DNA from: Kiritimatiellia bacterium
GTDB taxonomy: Bacteria; Verrucomicrobiota; Kiritimatiellia; RFP12; UBA1067
Direction of reading: 5' to 3'
DNA: 64,000 nt
NCBI GenBank assembly: GCA_017454745.1
Contig: JAFTCL010000034.1
Span: 1 to 64,000 of the forward strand
Shown: positions 23,547-31,925 of the stretch, piece after piece
Layout: the number at the start of each line of letters is the position of its first letter
Position numbering within the stretch: position 1 is the first letter of the stretch
Position numbers and translations under genes: made by a program
Notes under the pieces: generated by a model
Told to the model about the DNA's origin: nothing
What the model saw: the letters and a program-made list of their open reading frames with translations, nothing else
The model's database searches: none

Positions 23547-24212
23547 ATGAAAGTCAAGATCGAGCCATCGTGGTTAGAGGTGCTTCAAGACCAGTTCGAA
23601 AGCGAATATTTCGCCCAATTGGCGGCGTTCGTCAAATCCGCTTACGCAAAAGGGATTGTTTACCCGCCCGGACGTTTTATTTTTGAAGCGTTCAACCGCA
23701 CTCCGTTCAACAAGGTCAAAGTGGTTATTCTGGGTCAAGACCCCTACCACAATCCCAACCAAGCGCATGGACTGTGTTTTTCCGTCCAGCCCGGCGTAGA
23801 GGTTCCGCCTTCGCTGATAAACATATACAAAGAACTGGAACAGGAGTACGATCAACCGTTTTTGAACCGTAACGGAGACCTTTCCCATTGGGCAGACCAA
23901 GGGGTATTGCTTTTAAACGCCACACTCACGGTAAACGCCGGCCAAGCCGGAAGCCACCAAGGCAAAGGTTGGGAAACCTTTACCGACGCGGTAGTGAAAA
24001 AACTTTCCGAATGCCGCTCCAATCTGGTTTTCATGCTTTGGGGATCCTATGCCCAGCGAAAAGGCGCGGTGATCGACCGGAACCGCCATCTGGTTTTGGA
24101 AACCGCCCATCCGTCGCCGCTGTCCGCTTTTCGCGGGTTCTTCGGATGCGGGCACTTTCTCAAAGCCGATGCCTACCTGCGCGAACACGGAATCGAACCC
24201 GTCAAGTGGTAA
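23547..24212 (+). CDS. ung: Uracil-DNA glycosylase, family 1
   Basis: This 221-residue protein has the normal Ung length. It has the water-activating motif GQDPYHNPNQAHGLCFSV near residue 65, the SHQGKGWETFTD region, LVFMLWGSYAQRKG, and HPSPLSAFRGFFGCGHF carrying the catalytic His and the minor-groove loop. The enzyme excises uracil from DNA to start base-excision repair in the cytoplasm. It lies directly downstream of tRNA-Arg with no obvious promoter of its own, so it may be read from the tRNA promoter. The 223 bases after it, before rhaA, show a short GC hairpin but no T-run and no clear promoter. Confidence 0.97.
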   Translation: MKVKIEPSWLEVLQDQFESEYFAQLAAFVKSAYAKGIVYPPGRFIFEAFNRTPFNKVKVVILGQDPYHNPNQAHGLCFSVQPGVEVPPSLINIYKELEQEYDQPFLNRNGDLSHWADQGVLLLNATLTVNAGQAGSHQGKGWETFTDAVVKKLSECRSNLVFMLWGSYAQRKGAVIDRNRHLVLETAHPSPLSAFRGFFGCGHFLKADAYLREHGIEPVKW

Positions 24213-24435
24213 TCAATGCCGAGACGGCATTCCGTAAAGGCAATGTTTCCGGGCGAAATCCCCGGTAATTCCGCACTCCCCGTAAAATTATTTCCTTTAC
24301 CGTCATTTTGTGCTGGCATTTATCGAGCTAAAAAGGTAAATTAATATCGTTACGTTGGCAATGTTATTTATGTTGCCGTTTTGTTTTTAACGGGTATGCG
24401 GCTTGTTGCCGTCCCATTTTCAGAAAGCAGGAATC

Positions 24436-25695
24436 ATGAACGAAAAGAACATCAACTCCGCGTACGCATTGGCTTGCGAACGCTACAATGAACTTGGCGT
24501 CGATGCCAAAGCCGCCATTAAAAAGGTTTTGGGCATTCCAATTTCAATGCACTGCTGGCAGGGTGACGATGTCCGCGGTTTTGAGAATGCCGATGGAGAT
24601 TTAACCGGCGGTATCCAAACCACCGGAAACTTTATGGGCCGCGCCCGCAACGCCGATGAACTGCGCGGCGACATCGAGTTCGCGCTGAGCATGATTCCCG
24701 GACGGCACCGCCTGAACGTCCACGCCTGCTACGCCGAATTCAACGGCAAAAAGGTTGATCGCGACCAATTGGGGCCAGAACACTTCAAAAACTGGATCGA
24801 CTGGGCGAAAGACAAGGGTCTGGGCATGGATTTCAATCCCACTGTCTTCTCCCACCCCATGTTCACTGAATTCTCCCTCTCCAGCCGCAACAAGAAAATC
24901 CGCGATTTCTGGATCCGCCACACCCAATGCACCCGCCGCATCGCGGCCGCCATCGGCAAAGCCCTCGGGTCGCCCTGCGTGAACAACGTGTGGATCCCTG
25001 ACGGATTCAAAGACATCCCGGCCGACCGTTCCACCCCGCGCAAGATTCTGTCGGACGCGCTGGACGAGTGTTTCGCCGAAAAGCTGAACCCGAAATACAT
25101 GCTCGACTCCGTTGAGAGCAAGCTCTTCGGTATCGGCGCGGAAAGCTATACCGTCGGCTCCCACGAATTCTACATGGGCTACGCGGTTAAGAACCAGACC
25201 CTGCTGACCCTCGATTCCGGGCATTACCACCCGACCGAAGTGATTTCCGACAAACTATCCGCCGTTCTCCCGTTCGTTCCTGGCATTCTGCTGCACGTCA
25301 GCCGCGGCGTCCGTTGGGACAGCGACCATGTGGTAATCGTGAATGACGAGCTTATCGCCATTGCGCAGGAACTGGTCCGTCTGAACGAGTTCAAGCGCAT
25401 CCATATCGGTCTGGACTATTTCGATGCCAGCATCAACCGCATCGCGGCCTGGACGATCGGCATGCGCGCCATGCAAAAGGCACTGCTGCAGGCCTTCCTT
25501 GAGCCGCGCAAGCAGATGCTCGATGCCGAAAAGAAGGGCGATTACGCGCCGAGGATGATTTGGGGCGAAGCCGCCAAGACGTTGCCGTTCGGAGCGGTTT
25601 GGGACAAACTCTGTCTCGACAATGACTGCCCGACCGACACCGACCTGGTGTGCGATGTCAAGAAATACGAGAACAACGTTCTCGCCAAGCGTTAA
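24436..25695 (+). CDS. rhaA: L-rhamnose isomerase
   Basis: The protein has 419 residues, starting at ATG 24436 (GCAGGAATC upstream). It matches RhaA along its length: ISMHCWQGDDVRGFE at the start, GRHRLNVHACYAEFNG, LGMDFNPTVFSHP, WIPDGFKD, the metal-binding VESKLFGIGAESYTVGSHEFYMGYA region, LDSGHYHPTEVISDK and SRGVRWDSDHVV. It interconverts L-rhamnose and L-rhamnulose in the cytoplasm. No rhamnulokinase or transporter is adjacent. A GH106 rhamnosidase at 34392 and a class II aldolase at 13264 could supply steps before and after. It is monocistronic, with a terminator directly after. Confidence 0.95.
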   Translation: MNEKNINSAYALACERYNELGVDAKAAIKKVLGIPISMHCWQGDDVRGFENADGDLTGGIQTTGNFMGRARNADELRGDIEFALSMIPGRHRLNVHACYAEFNGKKVDRDQLGPEHFKNWIDWAKDKGLGMDFNPTVFSHPMFTEFSLSSRNKKIRDFWIRHTQCTRRIAAAIGKALGSPCVNNVWIPDGFKDIPADRSTPRKILSDALDECFAEKLNPKYMLDSVESKLFGIGAESYTVGSHEFYMGYAVKNQTLLTLDSGHYHPTEVISDKLSAVLPFVPGILLHVSRGVRWDSDHVVIVNDELIAIAQELVRLNEFKRIHIGLDYFDASINRIAAWTIGMRAMQKALLQAFLEPRKQMLDAEKKGDYAPRMIWGEAAKTLPFGAVWDKLCLDNDCPTDTDLVCDVKKYENNVLAKR

Positions 25696-25715
25696 CCGCG
25701 GCACCGCCCAGTAAT

Positions 25716-25753
25716 AAAAAAGCTTCCGCCGTTAACCAGCGGAAGCTTTTTTT
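25716..25753 (+). terminator. Rho-independent terminator after rhaA
   Basis: AAAAAAGCTTCCGC pairs perfectly with GCGGAAGCTTTTTT around a 9-base loop. The A and T tracts make it potentially bidirectional. Confidence 0.92.
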
Positions 25754-25812
25754 ATGCGGTTTACCCTTGCCGCCAACCATTCCTACCGACAAACCAATCC
25801 GGAGATTTGACC

Positions 25813-28800
25813 ATGCGTAATTACGTATTGTGTGCTACCAGCCTTCTTTCCGCCGCACTTGCGGTTTTTGCCGACAACAACAGCCCATACGGTGTATGCG
25901 CCCATGTGACCCGCAACGAATTCAGCATCCGCGGGGCGGAATACCGTAAAATGGCGGAAGCGGGCATCCGCTGGGTCAGGTCCGACTTTGACTGGAGCGC
26001 GATGCAGAACGCCGCCGGAGAATGGGACTTCGGAAAACTCGACCAATTGATCGGCGACGCCGAAAAAGCGGGCATCACCATCCTTCCCATTCTCGGTTAC
26101 AACTCCCCCAAAGGCGTACGCCCAAATGATTGTCTGGAAGATTGGGACGGTTACGTGAAAACGCTGGTCTCGCGTTACGGAGAGCGGCTGCCGGTATTAG
26201 AGCTATGGAACGAAGAAAACATTCCCGGATTCTGGAAAGACCCCGACCCGGTAAAATATACCGAACTGCTTAAGCGCACCTACGCCGCCGTCAAATCCAC
26301 CAATCCCAAAATCAAGGTCATGTTCGGCGGCACCGCCGGAGTGCCGTTCGAATTCATCGAGCAGTGCTACCGCGCCGGAGCGGCGAAATCGTTCGACATC
26401 ATGAACATCCATCCCTACAGCCACCCCGCGCCGCCGGAAAACCGCTTGGAAAACGAAATCGTGCGGCTTCGCGAAATCATGGCCAAATACGGGGACGGCG
26501 ACAAACCGCTGTGGATAACCGAAATCGGCTGGCCTACCCAGCATCGGAAAACCGCAGTGCCCGGAATGCTCAAATGCGGCCTCAGTATCGCCAATCCTGA
26601 AAAAAAAGGGCGTTGGAATGTTTTGGTGATTGAAGAATATGATGCCGAAGTGCCGGAAATGGCGGAAGTGCTGGTCAACGAACTGCCGGGCGGCACCGCC
26701 ATCCGCCGTTGTGCCTATGCCGACGTTAACCGCATTTTGCAGAATTACAGTTTTGACGCCGTAGTTCTGCCGTTCAACGAAAACTACCCCGCCGACGCCG
26801 AAGACGCGCTCGTCGATTACGTAAAAAACGGCGGCACATTGGTGGAGTTTGGCGGATTCCCGCTTTACTACGGGCTAACCACGGACAGCAACGGGAAAAG
26901 CGCAAAAGCCAAAACCAACCCGGCAGATTTTCGTAACCGGCTTCGGTTGGGCGTTGAAGCATGGTGGCTGGGCGAGAAAGGAAAAGTTCCGGAAAAAATG
27001 GTTTGCCATCCGACCGATCAGCTCAAAGGCATACAAATTGACGATAAGGGTATTGAAGGAACGCGGTTTCTCGTTCCCGATCTGCTTAAGGAAGGCGACC
27101 GGTTTATTCCGTTGCTTCAAGGAAAACTGGACAGTTATACCGGCACTGCGGCGGCGGTGTACAAGTTCAACAGCGATTTTAAAGGCGCACTGGTTGTCAG
27201 TACGGTATTCGAGCGCAGCAACAACACAAACACGGAACTTAAGCAGAGCAAAACCGTGACGCGCGCCAACTTAATCGCCTTCTCAAAAGGCGTGGAACGA
27301 ATCTTCTGGTACGAATTCCAAGCCCCCGAAACCGACCCATACGACCCCGAATCATTCTTTGGGATCACCCACCGCGACCTCTCGCCGAAACCGGCCTATT
27401 CCGCATACCAAGCGCTCATCCGGCTAAGGCCCTCCGGCTCCGTGCCGCTTTCCGGCGTCCACTGGAAGACCGATGACGAAAAAGTTTACCAACCGCAATG
27501 GAAACGGCCAGACGGAACTATAGCCGGGGCGTTGTGGTCAGTCGACCGTCCCGGCATCTACCGCGCCACGTTCAAAGAAGGCGATGTCCGCATCGTAAAC
27601 CATTTAGGCGCAGAAATTATGAAATGTGCATCTGGAAAACCGGCAACGGTCAGCATTTCCAACGCCCCGATCTATTTCTACGGAGCGCAATTGGAGAAAA
27701 TCGAACCGGTTCCGGTTGGCGCCGCCGAATTACCGGGAATGCTGCCGGCAATTTTTGCCCGGGCCGGCGAACAATATCTGCGCCTGGCCGCCAGAATGGA
27801 AAGTTACACCAACGCCTTTCCGAGGCGAATTGACTGCGGACGCTTTGTGACCGTCGCTCCCACCGAATGGACCAGCGGATTCTTCCCCGGGTCGCTCTGG
27901 CTGCTTTACGAAGCAACCGGCAACGACAAATTCCGGAGCTTGGCGAAAAAATACACCGACCGGCTGGAGCAAATCCGCCACTTCACCGGAAACCATGATA
28001 TCGGTTTCATGCTGATGTGCAGCGCGGGCAACGGGTATCGTCTGGCCGACATTGAAGGCTACCGCGAAATTCTGCTCGATGGCGCGGCCGCGCTCTGTAC
28101 CAGATACAACGAGAAAATGAACCTCATCCGTTCATGGAACGGCGGGCATTTCCAGGTTATCATCGACAATATGATGAATCTTGAACTGCTGATGTGGGCA
28201 TCCAAGCATGGCGGCGATCCAAAATTCGCGGAAATAGCCCGTAAGCATGCCGACACCACCAACCGGCGCCACTTCCGCGCCGACGACAGCGCATTCCATG
28301 TGATAGATTACAACCCCGACAACGGGAAAATTTACCAATACGTCGCCGGGCAGGGCGCATCCGCCGACAGCCCTTGGGCGCGCGGACAGTCTTGGGGGTT
28401 GTATGGTTTCACCATGATGTACCGCGAGACAAAGAATCCGGCCTATCTCGCCCGTGCCGTGCGCAGCGCAGAATTCCTGACCGGCCACAAAAACCTGCCG
28501 CCGGATCTGATCCCCTACTGGGACTATGAAGCGGCGGCAATCCCGAACGAACCCCGAGACACTTCCGCCGGCGCGATTATGTGCAGCGCGCTGTTTGAGT
28601 TGTGCCAGCTGGTGGAATCGCCGCAATTGGCGAAAAAATACCGGGACTTCGCCATCCGTCAACTACTCTCGCTGGTTTCTCCGGAATACTTCGCGGAAGT
28701 CGGCTCCAACGGCAACTTCCTGCTCAAACACGGGGTCGGACATCTGCCGGGCAACAGCGAAATTGACGTGCCGCTCAACTACGGCGACTACTATTTACTT

Positions 28801-28848
28801 GAGGCGCTGTTGCGCTTCCGCAAGTTGTCGAAAGCCGAAACCAAGTAA
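25813..28848 (+). CDS. Secreted GH39-like hydrolase with inserted amidotransferase-like domain, fused to GH88
   Basis: The protein has 1011 residues. ATG 25813 follows GGAG and opens a signal peptide (YVLCATSLLSAALAVFA). About 25-245 is most of a clan-A (beta/alpha)8 barrel, with acid/base Glu in ELWNEEN and nucleophile Glu in WITEIGW. About 255-370 is a class I glutamine-amidotransferase-like fold (WNVLVIEEYDAE ... YVKNGGTLVEFGG). Barrel-like sequence resumes at about 490-545 (GVERIFWYEF ... PKPAYSAYQAL), so the extra domain appears inserted. About 635-1005 is a GH88 unsaturated glucuronyl hydrolase with IIDNMMNLELLMWA and WARGQSWGLYGF. The likely task is trimming uronic-acid-containing oligosaccharides released by a polysaccharide lyase. 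The next gene begins two bases after its stop. Confidence 0.85.
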   Translation: MRNYVLCATSLLSAALAVFADNNSPYGVCAHVTRNEFSIRGAEYRKMAEAGIRWVRSDFDWSAMQNAAGEWDFGKLDQLIGDAEKAGITILPILGYNSPKGVRPNDCLEDWDGYVKTLVSRYGERLPVLELWNEENIPGFWKDPDPVKYTELLKRTYAAVKSTNPKIKVMFGGTAGVPFEFIEQCYRAGAAKSFDIMNIHPYSHPAPPENRLENEIVRLREIMAKYGDGDKPLWITEIGWPTQHRKTAVPGMLKCGLSIANPEKKGRWNVLVIEEYDAEVPEMAEVLVNELPGGTAIRRCAYADVNRILQNYSFDAVVLPFNENYPADAEDALVDYVKNGGTLVEFGGFPLYYGLTTDSNGKSAKAKTNPADFRNRLRLGVEAWWLGEKGKVPEKMVCHPTDQLKGIQIDDKGIEGTRFLVPDLLKEGDRFIPLLQGKLDSYTGTAAAVYKFNSDFKGALVVSTVFERSNNTNTELKQSKTVTRANLIAFSKGVERIFWYEFQAPETDPYDPESFFGITHRDLSPKPAYSAYQALIRLRPSGSVPLSGVHWKTDDEKVYQPQWKRPDGTIAGALWSVDRPGIYRATFKEGDVRIVNHLGAEIMKCASGKPATVSISNAPIYFYGAQLEKIEPVPVGAAELPGMLPAIFARAGEQYLRLAARMESYTNAFPRRIDCGRFVTVAPTEWTSGFFPGSLWLLYEATGNDKFRSLAKKYTDRLEQIRHFTGNHDIGFMLMCSAGNGYRLADIEGYREILLDGAAALCTRYNEKMNLIRSWNGGHFQVIIDNMMNLELLMWASKHGGDPKFAEIARKHADTTNRRHFRADDSAFHVIDYNPDNGKIYQYVAGQGASADSPWARGQSWGLYGFTMMYRETKNPAYLARAVRSAEFLTGHKNLPPDLIPYWDYEAAAIPNEPRDTSAGAIMCSALFELCQLVESPQLAKKYRDFAIRQLLSLVSPEYFAEVGSNGNFLLKHGVGHLPGNSEIDVPLNYGDYYLLEALLRFRKLSKAETK

Positions 28849-28850
28849 AA

Positions 28851-30560
28851 ATGCTCTCCAACCGAAAAGCCTGGTTCCTTTTTCTGACCGTCTCCGTCTT
28901 TTTGGGGGCGATTCTGGTCTGGCCGATCCTTACCGTTATCGCCGGTGGATTCGTTGACAACGGGCATTTTTCCGTCCGCTATCTGGCGGAGGTGTTCAAA
29001 AACCCCATTTATGCCGAAGGCCTGCTAAACAGCCTAAAAATCGCCGCCGGCGCGACCGCGTTATCTGTTCTTATCGCGGTGCCATTGGCATGGTTGGCGT
29101 ATGCCTACGCATTCCGCGGCCAAAAGATTTTTCTAGCGTTGCTATTGGTGCCGATGGTTCTTCCTCCGTTCGTGGGCGCCATCGGGGCGATGCAGATGAT
29201 GGGACCGTACGGTACACTTAACGCAGTGCTGGGCTGCGGACCGATCGATTGGTTTAGCCTAAACCGGTATCTGGCGGTGGTGGCTCTTCAGGCGCTGTGC
29301 TTTTACCCGATCATCTATCTAAACGTCTCCGCCGCGCTGGCCAATATCGACCCGGCGCTGGATGAAGCGGCGCAGAATCTGGGAGCCGGCGGACTGACCC
29401 GTTTTTGGCGCATTACGCTGCCCATGCTTGCCCCTGGGCTTTTTGCCGGTTGCACTCTGGTGTTCATCGCCTGCTTCACCGAACTCGGCACCCCACTGAT
29501 CATGAACTACACCCGATGCGCGGCGGTCCAGGTTTACGATGAATTAAAAGAGATCAGCGCCAGCCCGTTTCCCTACGCGCTGGTATGCGTGGTTTTGGCA
29601 TCCAGCGTCGCGCTTTACGCCTTCAGCAAAGCGCTGTTCGGCCGGAAAGCTTTCGCGATGCAGGCCAAGGCGGTACTGCCGCACCAACCCAAACCGCTGT
29701 ACGGTCTGAAAGGCGTACTGGCCGCGCTGCCATTCGCAGTTGTGGTCTTTCTCGCCCTAATGCCGCATTTTGGTGTGGTTTTGACCAGCTTCTCCGCTCC
29801 TGGCTCATGGTATCAAACCATGCTGCCCGGCGAATTCACCTTCTCCAATTACCGCGAAGCGCTCGGCCATTCGATGACCATCAACGCCATCAGAAACAGT
29901 CTGGTTTTCTCCGCGCTGGCGGTGGTGGCAAACCTCGCGCTGGGCGTATCCGTGGCATGGGTGGCGGTGCGTTCTAGAATCCGTATTCGCGGCGTGTTGG
30001 ATGCTTTATCCATGATCCCGCTCGCGGTCCCGGGATTGGTGATGGCGTTTGGCTTTATCGCGGTTAGCGGAAAACTGTCAACCCTACCCTATATCCAAAA
30101 CCATCCGCAACTGGCCGCACTGTTGGACATTCGGGTAAATCCCACCCTCTTTCTGGTTTTGGCCTACGCGGTGCGCCGTTTGCCGTATATGGTCAGGGCG
30201 GCGGTAGCCGGCTTGCAGCAAACCTCGATCACGCTGGAAGAGGCGGCGGCGAATCTGGGAGCCACGCCGACCGTGACCGTGCGCCGCGTCACCATGCCGC
30301 TTATCGCCGCCAACCTCATCGCCGGCACGCTGCTGGTGTTTGCTTTCAGCATGTTGGAGGTGTCCGACTCTCTGATGCTTGCCCAAAAGATGACCTACTA
30401 TCCGATCACCAAAACCATCTTTGAGCTTTTCCAGTTGACCGGAATGGGACGATACCTTGCCACGGCGTTAGGAGTTTGGGCGATGCTCTTTTTGGCGGTA
30501 ACCCTAGTCGGAAGCAGCATTCTGCTGGGCAAAAAACTTGGTGCGCTCTTCAAGGCATAA
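28851..30560 (+). CDS. ABC transporter permease with two fused MetI-like domains (Fe3+/phosphonate type)
   Basis: This 569-residue membrane protein has about 12 transmembrane segments arranged as two homologous permease halves. Each carries an EAA loop that docks the ATPase (EAAQNLGAGGLTRFWRITLP and EAAANLGATPTVTVRRVTMP). This double-length organisation is typical of FbpB/ThiP-type inner-membrane permeases. The binding protein and ATPase genes are not adjacent. The ATG lies two bases after the stop of the GH39-like/GH88 gene, implying translational coupling. That could mean the transporter imports the sugar product rather than iron, but the substrate cannot be read from the sequence. Confidence 0.88.
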   Translation: MLSNRKAWFLFLTVSVFLGAILVWPILTVIAGGFVDNGHFSVRYLAEVFKNPIYAEGLLNSLKIAAGATALSVLIAVPLAWLAYAYAFRGQKIFLALLLVPMVLPPFVGAIGAMQMMGPYGTLNAVLGCGPIDWFSLNRYLAVVALQALCFYPIIYLNVSAALANIDPALDEAAQNLGAGGLTRFWRITLPMLAPGLFAGCTLVFIACFTELGTPLIMNYTRCAAVQVYDELKEISASPFPYALVCVVLASSVALYAFSKALFGRKAFAMQAKAVLPHQPKPLYGLKGVLAALPFAVVVFLALMPHFGVVLTSFSAPGSWYQTMLPGEFTFSNYREALGHSMTINAIRNSLVFSALAVVANLALGVSVAWVAVRSRIRIRGVLDALSMIPLAVPGLVMAFGFIAVSGKLSTLPYIQNHPQLAALLDIRVNPTLFLVLAYAVRRLPYMVRAAVAGLQQTSITLEEAAANLGATPTVTVRRVTMPLIAANLIAGTLLVFAFSMLEVSDSLMLAQKMTYYPITKTIFELFQLTGMGRYLATALGVWAMLFLAVTLVGSSILLGKKLGALFKA

Positions 30561-30602
30561 AAAAAACGGAGCATGATCCGCCCCGCCATGAAAAACCTAA
30601 AT

Positions 30603-30677
30603 TGGCGCGCCCAAGGAGAGTCGAACTCCTCTTACTAGGATGAAAACCTGGTGTCCTAACCGATAGACGATGGGCGC
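30603..30677 (-). tRNA. tRNA-Glu (anticodon TTC)
   Basis: On the minus strand, GCGCCCA pairs with TGGGCGC, the D arm is GTCT/GGAC, and the anticodon loop TTTTCAT gives TTC. The T arm is AGGAG TTCGACT CTCCT, and G plus CCA are encoded at the end. The anticodon stem CCAGG/CCTAG contains a C-A mismatch at the 28-42 pair, which is unusual. The 42 bases between the permease stop and this gene hold no clear terminator. Confidence 0.93.
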
Positions 30678-30690
30678 TCAAGTGCGGAAT

Positions 30691-30720
30691 AATTTATCAA
30701 AATCCGGGGTGGAAATGCAA
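30691..30720 (-). promoter_or_regulatory. Promoter of tRNA-Glu
   Basis: On the minus strand, TTGCAT, an 18-base spacer ending TTTTGA and TAAATT form a promoter with an extended -10 (TGATAAATT), placed 13 bases before the tRNA 5' end. Confidence 0.6.
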
Positions 30721-30770
30721 GGGTAAATTTAATATTTTTTTCTCGGCAAAATTTTGGTAATATTAACGTC

Positions 30771-31925
30771 ATGTCAAGCACCAATAGTTTTATCAACGGA
30801 AAAGCGTCCGAAGAAGACCGCAAATGGATGCAGCGCGCACTGTCGCTGGCCCGGCTCAGCGAAGGTTGCACCCGCCCGAACCCACCGGTCGGCGCGGTGG
30901 TGGTCAAGAATGGAGTGGAGATCGGTTCCGGCCGGCATCTCAAGGCCGGCGGTCCCCACGCGGAGGTGAACGCCTTCGATTCCTGCCGCGAATCTGCGGC
31001 TGGGTCCACGCTTTACGTTACGCTGGAACCGTGCAGCACCACAGGGCGCACCCCGCCCTGCACCGACCGGATTTTGCGCGAAGGCGTCAGCCGGGTCGTG
31101 GTCGGTTGCATCGACCATAATTCCCGTCACTGCGGCAACGGCATCGAACTGCTCCGCCAACACGACGTAGAGGTCGTAACCGGGGTTTGCGAAGCCGACG
31201 CGCTAAAACTGGTTGAGCCGTTTTTCAAGCACATATCCAGCGGGATGCCGTTCGTCACGCTTAAACTGGGCATGACCTTGGACGGGCGCATCGCTGACCG
31301 GCACGGCACTTCCCAATGGATAACCGGCGAACCGGCCCGGCGGCAAGTGCAGCAACTCCGCCGCCGTGCCGACGCGGTAATGGTTGGCTCCGGAACGGTG
31401 CTGGCGGACAATCCCTCGCTGCTCTGCCGAATCGGCGGCGGCGACAACCTTTTGCGGGTGGCGGTTGACTCTCGCGCCAAAACCGCAAAACAATGGTGCC
31501 GATGGAAAATCTTCACCGACCAAGCCGCCGGAAGCACCATCGTGGCTACCGATGAAAACCGGGTCGCGGACTTCTCCGCCGCTCAGGCGAACGGGGTCCG
31601 GGTATGGGGTTTCAAACTCGGCCCGGACGGCCATCTGCCGTTGACGGATTTGTTGCGCCGACTCGGCGCAGAAACCAACGTGATGCATTTGTTATGCGAA
31701 GGCGGCGGCGGGTTGGCCGGCGCATTGCACCATAACGGACTGGTGGACGAGTATCGGCTGTTCCAGGCCCCCGCGATATTAAACGATGTCCGTGCTGTGG
31801 CGGCGTTTTCGTTCGGGGAACACCTGTTGGCGGATATGCGGCGGCTAAAAATCGTCAAAGTCCAGCGTGTCGGTTCCGACCTCTTGACCGTGCTCAGGCC
31901 AGACGGCGGTCTTTCCGAGAACTAA
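30771..31925 (+). CDS. ribD: Bifunctional riboflavin deaminase/reductase
   Basis: This 384-residue protein has the usual two RibD domains. Residues about 18-160 are the cytidine-deaminase-like half with zinc ligands in HAEVNAF and PCSTTGRTPPC. Residues about 165-375 are the reductase half (FVTLKLGMTLDGRIADR, SQWITG, GSGTVLADNPSL, LLCEGGGGLAGAL). It deaminates and reduces the pyrimidine intermediate in riboflavin synthesis. No other rib gene and no FMN riboswitch is visible in the 90 bases upstream. Its 3' end overlaps the convergent flippase gene by 32 bases. Confidence 0.95.
   Translation: MSSTNSFINGKASEEDRKWMQRALSLARLSEGCTRPNPPVGAVVVKNGVEIGSGRHLKAGGPHAEVNAFDSCRESAAGSTLYVTLEPCSTTGRTPPCTDRILREGVSRVVVGCIDHNSRHCGNGIELLRQHDVEVVTGVCEADALKLVEPFFKHISSGMPFVTLKLGMTLDGRIADRHGTSQWITGEPARRQVQQLRRRADAVMVGSGTVLADNPSLLCRIGGGDNLLRVAVDSRAKTAKQWCRWKIFTDQAAGSTIVATDENRVADFSAAQANGVRVWGFKLGPDGHLPLTDLLRRLGAETNVMHLLCEGGGGLAGALHHNGLVDEYRLFQAPAILNDVRAVAAFSFGEHLLADMRRLKIVKVQRVGSDLLTVLRPDGGLSEN

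Noticed and set aside
30678..30770. An FMN riboswitch ahead of ribD
   Set aside because: The 93 bases are AT-rich, hold the tRNA-Glu promoter and lack the conserved RFN helices.
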